Assembly (NCBI RefSeq): GCF_000328665.1
Contig: NC_019977.1
Location: 992,001-1,056,000 of the forward strand
Source of the DNA: Methanomethylovorans hollandica DSM 15978
GTDB taxonomy: Archaea; Halobacteriota; Methanosarcinia; Methanosarcinales; Methanosarcinaceae
Direction of reading: 5' to 3'
DNA: 64,000 bases
This document shows positions 8,717 to 18,240 of this stretch, piece after piece. The number at the start of each line of letters is the position of its first letter. Position 1 is the stretch's first letter. The translations under genes were made by a program, and so were the position numbers. The notes under the pieces were generated by a model that saw only the letters and a list, made by a program, of their open reading frames with translations, was not told the DNA's origin and ran no database searches.

Positions 8717-10615
8717 GTGGATAATATTTGCATAGGAATTCTTGCAAGTGCCTGGAAGGGGGTCTGGGCAGTTGACCGGGAGAACCGTTTTATTTTTTTC
8801 AATAAAGGTATGGAGGACATTTCCGGCCTGATGTCAGATTATCTGATGGGTAAGGACCTGATGTTATTCCTTCCTGACCAAACGATCATAGATGAAGTGC
8901 ATTTCAGGGAATTGTTCCATAAAGCCAGGGAGGAGCTGACGCCAGTAAACTATTCCTTGCTGCCTATTATCAACTCCAAAGGAGAACTTATGGAACAAAG
9001 CGGCCAGTTGTTGCCTCTTCTGGATGAAGATGGAAGCTATACTGGTATGGTTGGCACTGTAGAGTATTTCAGTACAAAGAAAATAGGTGCATCTGCCGGA
9101 GGAGATGGATCTTCAGAAAGGAAACTGGATGTTATATACAGAAATAGCCCTGTTATTGCTTTTCTCTGGAAACCCCTGCCCGGATGGCCTGTAGTTTTTG
9201 TATCCGAAAATATATCCCGATTTGGGTACCATGCAGAGGAGTTCACATCCGGAAAAATGCTCTATAGTGATATGGTATATCCTGAAGATCTTAGTGGCCT
9301 TACTTCTGAAATATCGGATTTTGAAAAGCTGGAAAATCTGTACTTTACCCGGGAGTATCGCATTGTAACGCGCTATGGAGAAGTAAAGTGGGTTACCGAA
9401 AGGTCAATGCTGGCAAGAGATGAGAGGGGAGGGCCGAGCTATTACCAGGGCATAATCATAGACATCACGCACCTCAAAGAAATGGAGTATGCACTCAAGG
9501 AATCTGAGGAGAAGTACAGGCTTATATTTGAGAATTCCCCTCTTGGTATTTTTAACTTTGGTAAGGATGGTACTGTTACCCATTGTAACGATAAGATAGC
9601 TGATATCCTGGGCATACCTAAAGAACAGATACTAGGTTTCAACATGAACACATCCCTGAGGGATGAAAAAATGAAAGCGGCTTTCAAAGAAGTGCTCTTG
9701 CTGCGTCAGGGTCACTTTGAGGGAGAATACAGGTCACGGGAAAATGGTAAAGCAGCATTCATAAAAGTTGATTACAGTCCAAACATATCAGGTGATGGAA
9801 CCTTGTTGGGTGGCGTGGGCATTGTTGAGGACATCCGTGAGCGTAAACAGGCAGAGGAAAAATTGAGGGAATATGCTGATGAGCTTAGCAAGATGAACAA
9901 GGAATTGCAGTCTGTCGACAGGATGAAGAGCGAACTGCTCTCAAACGTGAGCCATGAACTGAGAACACCTCTTACTTCCATCAAAGGATACAGTGACCTT
10001 CTTATGGAAGGCACCTTAGGGGAAATGAACTATCAGCAGCTTAAAGCTGTCAACACTGTCATCCGTAATACTGAGAGACTCCGCAGACTTGTTGATTCTT
10101 TGCTGTACGTAAGCATGGCTGAGGTTGAAAATATAAAGTATGATTTTAGCAAGATCGATGTCCTTGAGGTAATTGATAATGCGGTTACAGATATGACAAT
10201 ACCTGTCACTGAGAAGAAAATAGATGTTCTTCTCCATGTACAGGAAGATGTTCCGCAAATAGAAGCAGATGCCAAAAAGATCGCGGATATGCTGACAAAT
10301 GTGTTGGACAATGCTGTTAAGTTCACACCTTCAATGGGTAAGATCAGCATTTCTGCCAGAAAGGAAGGAGAAATGGTACATATCAGCGTAGAAGACACTG
10401 GAATAGGCATACCTTCAGAACTGGTACCGCATTTATTTCAGAAATTCTATCAGATAGATCCTTCCATAAGACGCAAATACGGGGGCACAGGCCTTGGATT
10501 GTTCATTTCCAGGAACATCGTGGAAGCCCATAAAGGTAAGATATGGATCGAAAGTGAGGATAGCCAGGGCACTACTGTGCACATCCTGCTTCCTGTCCAG
10601 CAAGGCGGTGCATAG
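8717..10615 (+). CDS. multi-PAS sensor histidine kinase
   Basis: 632 residues. The only usable start is GTG 8717, because the ATG at 8715 is in another frame and closes after six codons. No membrane spans. Three PAS modules are visible: residues 1-115, 135-255 (ending DITHLKEMEYAL) and 260-385 (IFENSPLGIFNF ... GIVEDIRERKQAEE), then a coiled linker, HisKA with H-box SHELRTPLTSIKG and HATPase_c with DNAVKFT, EDTGIGI and GTGLGLF. The C-terminal 230 residues are a close paralogue of the preceding kinase, suggesting a tandem duplication with divergence of the sensor half. About 160 bases separate the two genes. Ends with TAG. Confidence 0.9.
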   Translation: MDNICIGILASAWKGVWAVDRENRFIFFNKGMEDISGLMSDYLMGKDLMLFLPDQTIIDEVHFRELFHKAREELTPVNYSLLPIINSKGELMEQSGQLLPLLDEDGSYTGMVGTVEYFSTKKIGASAGGDGSSERKLDVIYRNSPVIAFLWKPLPGWPVVFVSENISRFGYHAEEFTSGKMLYSDMVYPEDLSGLTSEISDFEKLENLYFTREYRIVTRYGEVKWVTERSMLARDERGGPSYYQGIIIDITHLKEMEYALKESEEKYRLIFENSPLGIFNFGKDGTVTHCNDKIADILGIPKEQILGFNMNTSLRDEKMKAAFKEVLLLRQGHFEGEYRSRENGKAAFIKVDYSPNISGDGTLLGGVGIVEDIRERKQAEEKLREYADELSKMNKELQSVDRMKSELLSNVSHELRTPLTSIKGYSDLLMEGTLGEMNYQQLKAVNTVIRNTERLRRLVDSLLYVSMAEVENIKYDFSKIDVLEVIDNAVTDMTIPVTEKKIDVLLHVQEDVPQIEADAKKIADMLTNVLDNAVKFTPSMGKISISARKEGEMVHISVEDTGIGIPSELVPHLFQKFYQIDPSIRRKYGGTGLGLFISRNIVEAHKGKIWIESEDSQGTTVHILLPVQQGGA

Positions 10616-10697
10616 AGGTCAATACCGATTCTTTTTTAAGTGTACAGGCCGTAACCACGCAACAACCTGATTCCCAATGAAATAAAAGAGGTACCAG

Positions 10698-12176
10698 ATG
10701 AGTAATATTCTACGCAGAGGGCGCTTGGCCAGCACGCCCGATGAGGACATAATGGAATTCACATCTTCGATGAATGCTGACAAATGGATATTTGATGCGG
10801 ACATAATGGTGGACTTTGCCCATACCATCATGTTAAAGGAACAGGGAATAATAAAGGACCAGGACTGTTCCAGCATTCTTAATGGCTTGCTACGCATAAG
10901 AGAAGAAGGTATAGAAAAACTGGATCATACCTACGAAGACATTCACATTGCTCTTGAATCAAGGCTCATTGATATGGTTGGCGAAGACGTGGGAGGCAGG
11001 ATGCACTCCGGCAGGTCCCGTAATGATGAGGTTGCGACATGCATCCGCCTGACCCTGCGTGAAGAGATGCTTGCCCTTATGGAAGAATTACATCTGCTGC
11101 GCTGTACTCTGTGTTCAGTCGCATCAGAAAATACTGAAACCCTTATGCCTGGTTTTACACACCTGCAGCACGCACAGCCTACTACTCTGGCCCATCATCT
11201 GATAGCACATATGGATGCTCTAGGCAGAGATGGCGAGCGTTTCCTGAGCGCTTACTCACGGGTGAACCTCTGTCCTCTGGGGGCCGCAGCATTTGCTTCC
11301 ACAGGCTTTAACATCAACAGGGAACTCACCAGTCAACTGCTGGGCTTTGACGGCCTTGTGGAGAATTCAATGGATGCTGTCAGCAGCAGGGATTTCCTTA
11401 TAGAATGTACTGCTGTCCTCACAAATCTAATGATCAATCTGAGCAAAATGGCAGAAGAGCTTGTTATCTGGTCTACTTCGGAGTTTGCGTTCATAGAACT
11501 GGATGACCGCTATGCATCCACCTCGTCTATCATGCCGCAAAAAAAGAACCCAGATACCGCAGAACTGCTGAGGGGAAAGAGCGGTGTGATAGTGGGTTCC
11601 TTGATGGCTCTTATTACTACATGCAAAGCTCTTCCCTTAAGCTATAACCGTGATCTGCAAGAAGCCACTCCTCACATGTGGAAGGCAATGCAGACCACTA
11701 GAAGTTCTGTACGCATGATGGAAGGCATGGTAAGGACAATGATGGTCAACAGGGAAATCATGGCTTCAAAGTCCACAATAGGCTTTACCACAGCCACCGA
11801 GCTTGCAGACACACTGGTAAGGGCAACAGGGATACCCTTCAGGACGGCTCATCAGATCGTAGGCGTACTTGCAAGAGGAGAAGGGGCCATCTGTCTGCAA
11901 CAGATAGACACTGTGGCTGATAAGGTTCTGGGAATTAAACTCAGCAGCAAAGGGCTTACAGAGGAGATGGTAAGTGAAGCTCTGGACCCGATCTCGAATA
12001 TAAAGAAACGGAATATCATAGGTGGTCCTGCGTTTGAGGAAATGGAAAAGACCATCATCAGAAGAAAAGAAACTTTGAAACATGCAAAGGAAGAGATAAG
12101 TGCATTAAGAAATGGATCCGAAACTTCCTTAAATAAGCTCATAGAACTTGTGAAACAGTATATCTCTAAAACATGA
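10698..12176 (+). CDS. argH: argininosuccinate lyase
   Basis: 492 residues. Contains the fumarase/aspartase superfamily signature SSIMPQKKNPD (about 279-289), the substrate-binding GRSRNDEVAT (about 109-118) and TLMPGFTHLQHAQP (about 150-163). Cleaves argininosuccinate to arginine and fumarate, the final step of arginine synthesis. ATG start 22 bases after a weak AAAAGAGGTA ribosome site. Followed closely by gatD, so the two are probably co-transcribed. Confidence 0.97.
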   Translation: MSNILRRGRLASTPDEDIMEFTSSMNADKWIFDADIMVDFAHTIMLKEQGIIKDQDCSSILNGLLRIREEGIEKLDHTYEDIHIALESRLIDMVGEDVGGRMHSGRSRNDEVATCIRLTLREEMLALMEELHLLRCTLCSVASENTETLMPGFTHLQHAQPTTLAHHLIAHMDALGRDGERFLSAYSRVNLCPLGAAAFASTGFNINRELTSQLLGFDGLVENSMDAVSSRDFLIECTAVLTNLMINLSKMAEELVIWSTSEFAFIELDDRYASTSSIMPQKKNPDTAELLRGKSGVIVGSLMALITTCKALPLSYNRDLQEATPHMWKAMQTTRSSVRMMEGMVRTMMVNREIMASKSTIGFTTATELADTLVRATGIPFRTAHQIVGVLARGEGAICLQQIDTVADKVLGIKLSSKGLTEEMVSEALDPISNIKKRNIIGGPAFEEMEKTIIRRKETLKHAKEEISALRNGSETSLNKLIELVKQYISKT

Positions 12177-12203
12177 TCAATGCGATCAGCAGATGTGATC
12201 TTC

Positions 12204-13460
12204 ATGGAATTCCAACAGGGTGACAGGATAAGTATAGAAAAGGACGGTGTAGAATACGAGGGCATGGTGATGCCAAGCAATACACACCATATTGTCCTCA
12301 AGATGTCAAATGGTTATAATGCAGGTATATCTGCGGAGAACGCAAAGATAACCGTACTTCAGAAAGCTTCGAATGTTCAGGATGCTCATGCTAATGATAC
12401 CTCTCAGCTAAACAAGACTACTAAGGGCAAACTGCCTAAGGTTTCCATTCTTTCTACAGGCGGTACAATTGCAAGCAAGATAGATTACAGGACAGGTGCG
12501 GTTACAGCGAGGTTTTCTGCAGATGATATCTTAAAAGCTATCCCAGAACTTACGGAAATTGCAGATTTTTCGGGGAGGGCCATCTATAATATACTTTCCG
12601 AGAACATGAGGGCCGAATACTGGGAGGAGCTTGCCAGGGCGGTAGCTGAAGAAATAAGAGATGGTGCAGATGGAATAATCATTGCACATGGTACTGACAC
12701 AATGATGTATACTGCCGCTGCACTAGCCTTTATGGTACGTACTCCAGTGCCGATCGTATTCGTGGGTTCACAGCGCAGTGCTGACCGGCCAAGCAGTGAC
12801 AATGCCACGAATGCGATATGTGCGGCTAAAGTTGCAGTAAGCGACATTGCCGAAGTGTGTGTGGTGATGCATGGCAGTGAATCGGATGATATATGCGATA
12901 TTCACAGGGCCACCAAGGTCAGAAAGATGCACACCTCCAGAAGAGATGCATTCAGGTCCATTAACTCCGAACCCATAGGTTTTGTCGACTATCTTACCGG
13001 GGACATACATACTCATCTGGAATATAATAATAGGAACTCACAGGAACTCGATCTTCTCGAAGGTTTCGAACCGAAATGTGCACTCATCAAGTTCACGCCT
13101 GGAGCAAGTCCTGATATAATATCATATTATCTTGATGCCGGATACAAAGGCATTGTAATAGAAGGTACTGGATTGGGACATGTATCGTCCGAATGGGTGC
13201 CTATGATAGCACGTGCCACTTCTATGAACGTGCCCGTGGTAATAACTTCCCAATGCCTGCACGGACGTATATGTGACCGTGTTTATGACACCGGCAGAGA
13301 TATGCTGAGAGCCGGGGCCATTGAAGGAGAGGATATGCTGCCTGAAGTAGCCCTCGTAAAGCTCATGTGGGCCCTGAAAAGGTCAGATGACCACGCTGCT
13401 GTGAAAAAACTGATGGTTCAGAACATTGCATTTGAGATCAATGAGAGAAGTCCGGAATAA
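12204..13460 (+). CDS. gatD: Glu-tRNA(Gln) amidotransferase subunit D
   Basis: 418 residues from ATG 12204; an in-frame ATG at 12180 would add eight residues, but homologues begin MEF-QGDR and a GTGATC ribosome site precedes 12204. An N-terminal SH3-like AnPRT domain (about 1-75) is followed by a type I L-asparaginase-like domain with STGGTIASK (about 94-102) holding the catalytic threonine, [10 protein letters not shown], and [14 protein letters not shown]. GatD releases ammonia from Gln/Asn for its partner GatE in the archaeal tRNA-dependent glutamine pathway. gatE is not adjacent here, which is unremarkable. Start four bases after argH (using 12180) or 28 (using 12204). Confidence 0.93.
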   Translation: MEFQQGDRISIEKDGVEYEGMVMPSNTHHIVLKMSNGYNAGISAENAKITVLQKASNVQDAHANDTSQLNKTTKGKLPKVSILSTGGTIASKIDYRTGAVTARFSADDILKAIPELTEIADFSGRAIYNILSENMRAEYWEELARAVAEEIRDGADGIIIAHGTDTMMYTAAALAFMVRTPVPIVFVGSQRSADRPSSDNATNAICAAKVAVSDIAEVCVVMHGSESDDICDIHRATKVRKMHTSRRDAFRSINSEPIGFVDYLTGDIHTHLEYNNRNSQELDLLEGFEPKCALIKFTPGASPDIISYYLDAGYKGIVIEGTGLGHVSSEWVPMIARATSMNVPVVITSQCLHGRICDRVYDTGRDMLRAGAIEGEDMLPEVALVKLMWALKRSDDHAAVKKLMVQNIAFEINERSPE

Positions 13461-13470
13461 AACATCGTTA

Positions 13471-13492
13471 TATAAAAGTAATTACTTTTATA
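13471..13492. promoter_or_regulatory. perfect 22-bp palindrome containing TATA boxes, upstream of aspS
   Basis: The two 11-base arms (TATAAAAGTAA and its exact reverse complement) meet without a loop. Each arm contains a good archaeal TATA box, one on each strand. The plus-strand box lies about 55-60 bases before the aspS start codon, consistent with a promoter and a 30-base leader. Palindromicity could reflect a dimeric regulator or a bidirectional promoter; that is inference. Confidence 0.55.
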
Positions 13493-13546
13493 CTGCAAGG
13501 ATCGTTATTGAGGAAAAAGATCACTACTCTTTATACAGGTGAATAT

Positions 13547-14875
13547 ATGTCGTTGAATTTAAGGACACATTATACGTCCCAGATAAACCCGCAAGCCATG
13601 AATGGTGCGGAAGTGACCCTGGCTGGCTGGGTGTACGAAGTAAGAGACCTTGGAGGCATTTGTTTTGTCGTGCTGCGTGACCGGGAAGGCCGTGCACAGG
13701 TGACCCTTGTCAAAAAGAGGACGGACCCTGAACTTCTTGAAACTGCAAGGAAGCTTATGAGAGAATCCGTCATTGCTGTCACTGCCACTGTCAAGGCTGA
13801 AGCAAAAGCACCGGGTGGATATGAGCTTATACCTAAGGAGATCACGTTGCTCAATGAAGCTGAGTCACCTTTGCCCATGGACACTACGGGAAAAGTGGAA
13901 GCAGAGCTGGACACTCGTCTTGATTCCAGGTTCATGGACCTGAGGAGAGATAGGACCACAGCTATTTTCAAAATACGCCATGAAACCTTGCGAGCTGTGA
14001 GGAACTACCTTAGCGACAATGGCTTCATCGATGTGACAAGCCCGAAGGTCGTGGCAACTGCCACAGAAGGTGGAACTTCTCTTTTCCCTATAACCTACTT
14101 TGACAGAGAGGCTTTCCTCAACCAGAGCCCACAGCTTTTCAAGCAGATCCTGATGTCAGGAGGACTTGACAGGGTCTTTGAGATCGGGCCCATATTCAGG
14201 GCCGAGGAACATGATACAAGAAAACATCTCAATGAAGCTACTTCTATCGATATAGAGGCAAGCTTCTGCGACCATTTCGATGTTATGGAAATACTCGAGA
14301 ACATGGTAGCCTATGTTTACTCCCGGATAAAGGAAAACGAAGCAAGGTCACTTGAAGTACTTGGCGTAGATCTGCAGGTTCCTGCAGTACCTTTCCCCAA
14401 GATAACCTATGATGAAGCACTTGAGATCGTGAACGCGCATGGTGAAGAATCACTGAAATGGGGAGACGATCTGAGCACCCTTTCTGAAAACACGATCGGA
14501 GCTCATGTGTTCAAAGAAATGGGGGTATCTCACTATTTCATCATCGACTGGCCCACAGAGATAAAGCCTTTCTATGCAATGCCATACGAAGACAAGCCAC
14601 AGTTAAGCAAGTCCTTCGATATGATGCACAGGACCATGGAGCTGTCATCCGGTGCCCAGCGTATACACATTCATGATATGCTTAAGAAAAGGATAGAGTC
14701 TCAAGGATTGGACCCAGAGGGTTTCGATTTCTATCTGAAGGCTTTCAGATATGGAATGCCCCCGCATGCAGGCTGGGGTGTCGGATGCGAACGTCTTGTA
14801 ATGACAATGCTGGGTGTTGAGAATATACGTGATGTGGTACTGTTCCCAAGGGACAGGCGAAGATTATCCCCATGA
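13547..14875 (+). CDS. aspS: aspartyl-tRNA synthetase (archaeal type)
   Basis: 442 residues from ATG 13547, chosen over the TTG at 13508 because GGTGA sits 6 bases ahead and homologues begin just before [10 protein letters not shown]-terminal OB-fold anticodon-binding domain (about 1-110), then a class II catalytic core with motif 2 FRAEEHDT and motif 3 GVGCERLVM near the C-terminus. Charges tRNA-Asp; with GatDE in the genome and the archaeal OB-fold it could be discriminating or not, which I cannot tell. Upstream lies a palindromic promoter. Start of rpiA follows 13 bases after its stop. Confidence 0.95.
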   Translation: MSLNLRTHYTSQINPQAMNGAEVTLAGWVYEVRDLGGICFVVLRDREGRAQVTLVKKRTDPELLETARKLMRESVIAVTATVKAEAKAPGGYELIPKEITLLNEAESPLPMDTTGKVEAELDTRLDSRFMDLRRDRTTAIFKIRHETLRAVRNYLSDNGFIDVTSPKVVATATEGGTSLFPITYFDREAFLNQSPQLFKQILMSGGLDRVFEIGPIFRAEEHDTRKHLNEATSIDIEASFCDHFDVMEILENMVAYVYSRIKENEARSLEVLGVDLQVPAVPFPKITYDEALEIVNAHGEESLKWGDDLSTLSENTIGAHVFKEMGVSHYFIIDWPTEIKPFYAMPYEDKPQLSKSFDMMHRTMELSSGAQRIHIHDMLKKRIESQGLDPEGFDFYLKAFRYGMPPHAGWGVGCERLVMTMLGVENIRDVVLFPRDRRRLSP

Positions 14876-14888
14876 GGTAAGTGATAAC

Positions 14889-15593
14889 ATGCAGGAAAGG
14901 AACGCAGCTTCTGGAAATACAGGTAAACAAGCAGCCGGAGAGGCTGCTGCCTGGATGGTAGATGATGGTAGTGTGATAGGTCTTGGTACCGGCTCTACCA
15001 CAGCTTATGCTATAAAGGCTATAGGCAGAAGGATCGATGAAGGACTGGACGTGCTGGCTGTGGTCACATCATACCAGTCTGAAATGCTGGCCATTGAAGC
15101 AGGCATACCCCTTACAACACTGGCCGAGCACCCTGAACTTGATATCGCCATCGATGGTGCCGATCAGGTTGATGCGGATCTGAATGTGATCAAAGGCGGA
15201 GGAGCTGCACACACAAGGGAAAAGGTTGTTGCATTCTCCTCGGAACAATTCGTGGTCGTGGTAGACGATTCGAAAATGAAAGAAAAGCTTGATCACTTCG
15301 TACCCATAGAAGTGTTGCCCTATGCAAAGGACCTGGTCATGAGATGCGTGCGTGAACTTGGCGGAGAACCACAGCTTCGCCTTGCATCCCGAAAAGATGG
15401 GCCTGTGATCACTGACAACGGGAATTTCGTAATAGATGCATCTTTTGGAGTTATCGAGAATGTGGAAGCTCTTGCCATTTCCCTGTCAATGTGTCCCGGA
15501 GTTGTGGAACACGGAATTTTCACCGATGTAACGGATATGGTACTCATCGGCAATACGGACGGATCTGTAACAAGGCTTGATACCCTTATCTAA
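14889..15593 (+). CDS. rpiA: ribose-5-phosphate isomerase A
   Basis: 234 residues from ATG 14889, preceded by GAGGTAAGTGAT; the earlier start at 14814 would overlap aspS and adds unrelated residues. RpiA signatures: [16 protein letters not shown] (phosphate loop), DGADQVD (catalytic Asp), [12 protein letters not shown] and DDSKMKEKL. Interconverts ribose-5-P and ribulose-5-P, feeding nucleotide synthesis through the archaeal RuMP-type route. Likely co-transcribed with aspS. Its stop codon lies within a terminator-like palindrome. Confidence 0.96.
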   Translation: MQERNAASGNTGKQAAGEAAAWMVDDGSVIGLGTGSTTAYAIKAIGRRIDEGLDVLAVVTSYQSEMLAIEAGIPLTTLAEHPELDIAIDGADQVDADLNVIKGGGAAHTREKVVAFSSEQFVVVVDDSKMKEKLDHFVPIEVLPYAKDLVMRCVRELGGEPQLRLASRKDGPVITDNGNFVIDASFGVIENVEALAISLSMCPGVVEHGIFTDVTDMVLIGNTDGSVTRLDTLI

Positions 15594-15601
15594 GGGTATC
15601 A
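15578..15601. terminator. bidirectional hairpin overlapping both convergent stop codons
   Basis: Arms TGATACCCTTA (15578-15588) and TAAGGGTATCA (15591-15601) are perfect complements with a 2-base loop. The rpiA stop TAA (15591-15593) and the stop of the convergent PhoU/TrkA-C gene (TGA on the minus strand, 15601-15599) are both inside it. It looks like a shared terminator for the two convergent genes. Confidence 0.6.
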
Positions 15602-16804
15602 TCTATTCACGTCAAGCGGGCAGGCGCACATTTCTATAAGTGCTTCTTCTCCGATGTGCGACCCGCGGGCTATGAGCACATCTCCGGCATGTACCTGTGT
15701 GTTCTTTTTAGGACTGTACAGCCATTTTTCTCCCCTCTTTATAGCCATAACATAGACCCCGGTCTCGGTCTCAAGTTTAAGCTGGCCGAATGTTTTACCC
15801 ACGATGGGGGAGCAGCTTTCCACAGTAAGGCGTGTTATCACTTCATCGGATTGGCGTACAGCTATAGTTACTATGGGATGGAGTTCTATGCCCCTGAGCA
15901 CAATATCAGCTATAGCATATGCTGCATCGGAGATGGATTCAGAGGCATGCGCAAGGTGTAAAAGCCCGCGCAGCTGGTTGACATCGGAAACATGCTTGGC
16001 GGTCTGAAGCACCCAATGCTGCAGTTCGTGCTTCATGCAATCCATCTTATATTCTATGGCTTTGACCTCTTCGGCGATATCCTCATTATTGAAGAGCAAT
16101 GCAGAATATGCAAGACCCACAGACATTTCGGCCATATCCTTCATATCCACAATGATATCGACAGCTTTTTCCAGATCTTGCAACATTTTCTCATGTTTCA
16201 CTTCTTTTGGGGTGTACTTTTCATTTGTCACAAGTTCTGCAAAGATAGGCACGCCTTCATCGTGTCCTCTTGCAAACAGCACATCATCAGCTCTGATCCT
16301 TGTTTCATGATTTGGATTATAGATCCAGTCATTCTGCCTGCGGATGGCTATCAGCCACATGCCCGTCTCGGTATCGAGTTCAATGTCCCCCAAAGTGTGG
16401 CCTGCAACCTGGGATTCCGGATTGACCGTAGCTCTTACTATGGTCTCGGCGGCTTCTCTTAAAGCAAGCTTCAATTCCATTGGTATGCCCATTTCCATGA
16501 GCACTATCTTTGCAATATCTCCGGCAGCATCGGCGATCCCTTCTGAAGCCTGGGCAATCTGCAGCACGCCGGCCATCTCTTCGGCTTCTTCCACACGCCT
16601 TGTACTTAGCATGGCAGTGATCTTCATGTGATAGTAAAGAGTATCCATCTTGTCTTCAAGACGCACTACCTCTTCAGCAATGTCCTCATTGTCATAGATC
16701 ATTGCAGAATATGCCAGATCCACCATCAGTTCTGAGGTGTCTTTTATCTCAATGAGCATATCCTTCATGTTTCTTGGAGTATATCGTATCTCTTTCGGAC
16801 TCAT
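15599..16804 (-). CDS. duplicated PhoU-like/TrkA-C domain protein, likely ion-transport regulator
   Basis: 401 residues built as two tandem copies of a PhoU-like helical segment followed by a TrkA-C (RCK-C) domain: helices 10-110 and 215-310, TrkA-C about 115-195 and 315-395. The repeats align plainly, e.g. ELMVDLAYSAMIYDNEDIAEEV with MSVGLAYSALLFNNEDIAEEV, and WIYNPNHETRIRADDVLFARG with WLYSPKKNTQVHAGDVLIARG. TrkA-C domains bind nucleotides or ions and gate K+ or other transporters. It is the third gene behind two MgtE-like genes (60-base gap), so I infer it controls them. Soluble; no catalytic motif. Confidence 0.85.
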   Translation of the reverse strand: MSPKEIRYTPRNMKDMLIEIKDTSELMVDLAYSAMIYDNEDIAEEVVRLEDKMDTLYYHMKITAMLSTRRVEEAEEMAGVLQIAQASEGIADAAGDIAKIVLMEMGIPMELKLALREAAETIVRATVNPESQVAGHTLGDIELDTETGMWLIAIRRQNDWIYNPNHETRIRADDVLFARGHDEGVPIFAELVTNEKYTPKEVKHEKMLQDLEKAVDIIVDMKDMAEMSVGLAYSALLFNNEDIAEEVKAIEYKMDCMKHELQHWVLQTAKHVSDVNQLRGLLHLAHASESISDAAYAIADIVLRGIELHPIVTIAVRQSDEVITRLTVESCSPIVGKTFGQLKLETETGVYVMAIKRGEKWLYSPKKNTQVHAGDVLIARGSHIGEEALIEMCACPLDVNR

Positions 16805-16864
16805 AATCTTCTATCAGCTCTGATCAATTTTCATGTTAGAATATGTCTCTCGGGTTTATTAATA

Positions 16865-17422
16865 TTATAGCATGCCGAGCATGCGCAATGTAACAAATAT
16901 GCCTGCTACACCCATCAGGTCTCCCAGGGTCGCAATAATGGGGATAACTGTATCGTCGGGATCCAGTCCGAATCTGTGGGACATAAAGGATATCAGTACG
17001 GTCGTTAAGAACACAACTGTAAGCTCAATGCTTCCTGCGATCATGCATATTTTAAAAAGCACAAACAAACCTATTCCTATACCCAGTATGTGTCCTGTAA
17101 GCCAGACTATGAAACTTAAGACTGCGCTCGCTGTGAGACCCACTATCAGGGCTGCGAGCACACTGTTCCTCACGACGGGGTTCTTTGTGATCGGTCCGCC
17201 AAGACCCATGTGCAGGGCTGAGGATATCCTGGCACCCAGCATACTGCCTGTGTCTCCTCCTATCTTGATGAGCGAAGGGATCAGCAATAGGATTATGGGC
17301 ATGGAAACAAGCTGGTCAAGCCGGTAGTTCAGGATCTGTCCGGTGATAAGCCCGACGAACGAGGTAGCTACCAGGATCGGGAAACCTCTGCCTACGATGC
17401 CTCTTATTGTGTAATAGGTCAT
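16865..17422 (-). CDS. MgtE-type divalent cation transporter membrane domain (half-size, second copy)
   Basis: 185 residues with about five membrane spans and no N-terminal CBS or MgtE-N domain, so it is only the membrane part of a bacterial MgtE. Family signatures: IPSLIKIGGDTGSMLGARISSALHMG and DPDDTVIPIIATLGD near the C-terminus, where the Asp residues line the ion path. Overlaps the preceding gene by 4 bases (ATGA), so the two are translationally coupled and probably form a heterodimer. Predicted to move Mg2+ or a similar divalent cation. Confidence 0.87.
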   Translation of the reverse strand: MTYYTIRGIVGRGFPILVATSFVGLITGQILNYRLDQLVSMPIILLLIPSLIKIGGDTGSMLGARISSALHMGLGGPITKNPVVRNSVLAALIVGLTASAVLSFIVWLTGHILGIGIGLFVLFKICMIAGSIELTVVFLTTVLISFMSHRFGLDPDDTVIPIIATLGDLMGVAGIFVTLRMLGML

Positions 17423-18039
17423 AGGAGGAGCACCACCTTCGCAGCCAGGAAAAGCATTAACATGGAAACGATGTCTCCAATGGTCGCAATGGCAGGCGTT
17501 ACCACATTATCCGGGTCGAAACCGAACCTGAACATTCCGATGGACAAAAAAACCGCTACTACTGACAGTATAATCCCTGAAGATAGCCCTGCCAGCACAG
17601 CTATGAACATGAGCGTCAGCGCACCGGCACTTTCAAGACCAAATGCAATGGTGACGAAATGTCCTAGCAGCCCCAGGATGGCGGAAATGATAAAACTCAG
17701 CAACAATGAACCTCCAATGTTGTTGGTAAGTTCAGGATTGTTCTCAATTTTGGTGATAAGACCCATGTGTATGGCGCTTCCCAGACGGGAGCCCAGAGTA
17801 CAGGAAATATTGCCGCGCATACCAAGCACTGCAGGTGCTATGACTATCAGCCCGGGAATGAGTTGCAACTCTTCTGTCATACCGGAAAGAATGATGCCAG
17901 CTATCACTCCTCCCATGGTTGCTATGATCTCAAAAGGCAAAGCTTCACGTACTATCGAGGATATGCTGGCATAGTCGCCAATGTATTCTTCGACTATCTC
18001 TATCTCATCCTCGTCTTCAGGACGTGTACGATGAAACAT
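17419..18039 (-). CDS. MgtE-type divalent cation transporter membrane domain (half-size, first copy)
   Basis: 206 residues: a short acidic N-terminal tail (RPEDEDEIEIVEEY) then five predicted spans. Same signatures as its partner: APAVLGMRGNISCTLGSRLG and DPDNVVTPAIATIGD. First gene of the three-gene operon with the second MgtE half and the PhoU/TrkA-C protein. Bacterial MgtE works as a homodimer; here the two halves have diverged into separate genes, so a heterodimer is likely. The missing cytosolic gating domains may be supplied by the PhoU/TrkA-C protein (inference). Confidence 0.87.
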   Translation of the reverse strand: MFHRTRPEDEDEIEIVEEYIGDYASISSIVREALPFEIIATMGGVIAGIILSGMTEELQLIPGLIVIAPAVLGMRGNISCTLGSRLGSAIHMGLITKIENNPELTNNIGGSLLLSFIISAILGLLGHFVTIAFGLESAGALTLMFIAVLAGLSSGIILSVVAVFLSIGMFRFGFDPDNVVTPAIATIGDIVSMLMLFLAAKVVLLL

Positions 18040-18166
18040 AGTAGCTATATTTACATCTTTATATTAAAACACTGTTCCTAGTCAGATATCCCCAATCCAT
18101 CAAAAAAGGCTATATACCCCTAGTTACATTTAGGGTACCGCACAACACTACTTAGTTACAAAATAA

Positions 18167-18240
18167 GGGCCCGTGGTCTAGCCGGTTATGACATCGCCTT
18201 TACACGGCGGGGATCCTGAGTTCGAATCTCAGCGGGCCCA
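18167..18240 (+). tRNA. tRNA-Val (anticodon UAC)
   Basis: 74 bases fold as a cloverleaf: acceptor GGGCCCG (18167-18173) with CGGGCCC (18233-18239) and discriminator A (18240); anticodon arm CGCC-TTTACAC-GGCG giving anticodon TAC; T-arm with TTCGAAT. CCA is not encoded. A TATA box (TATATA, 18111-18116) lies 50 bases upstream. Its 3' end plus downstream flank is duplicated 141 bases further on. Confidence 0.95.

Noticed and set aside
14814-14888. Upstream start for rpiA
   Set aside because: It would overlap the end of aspS with residues unlike RpiA; the ATG at 14889 has the ribosome site.
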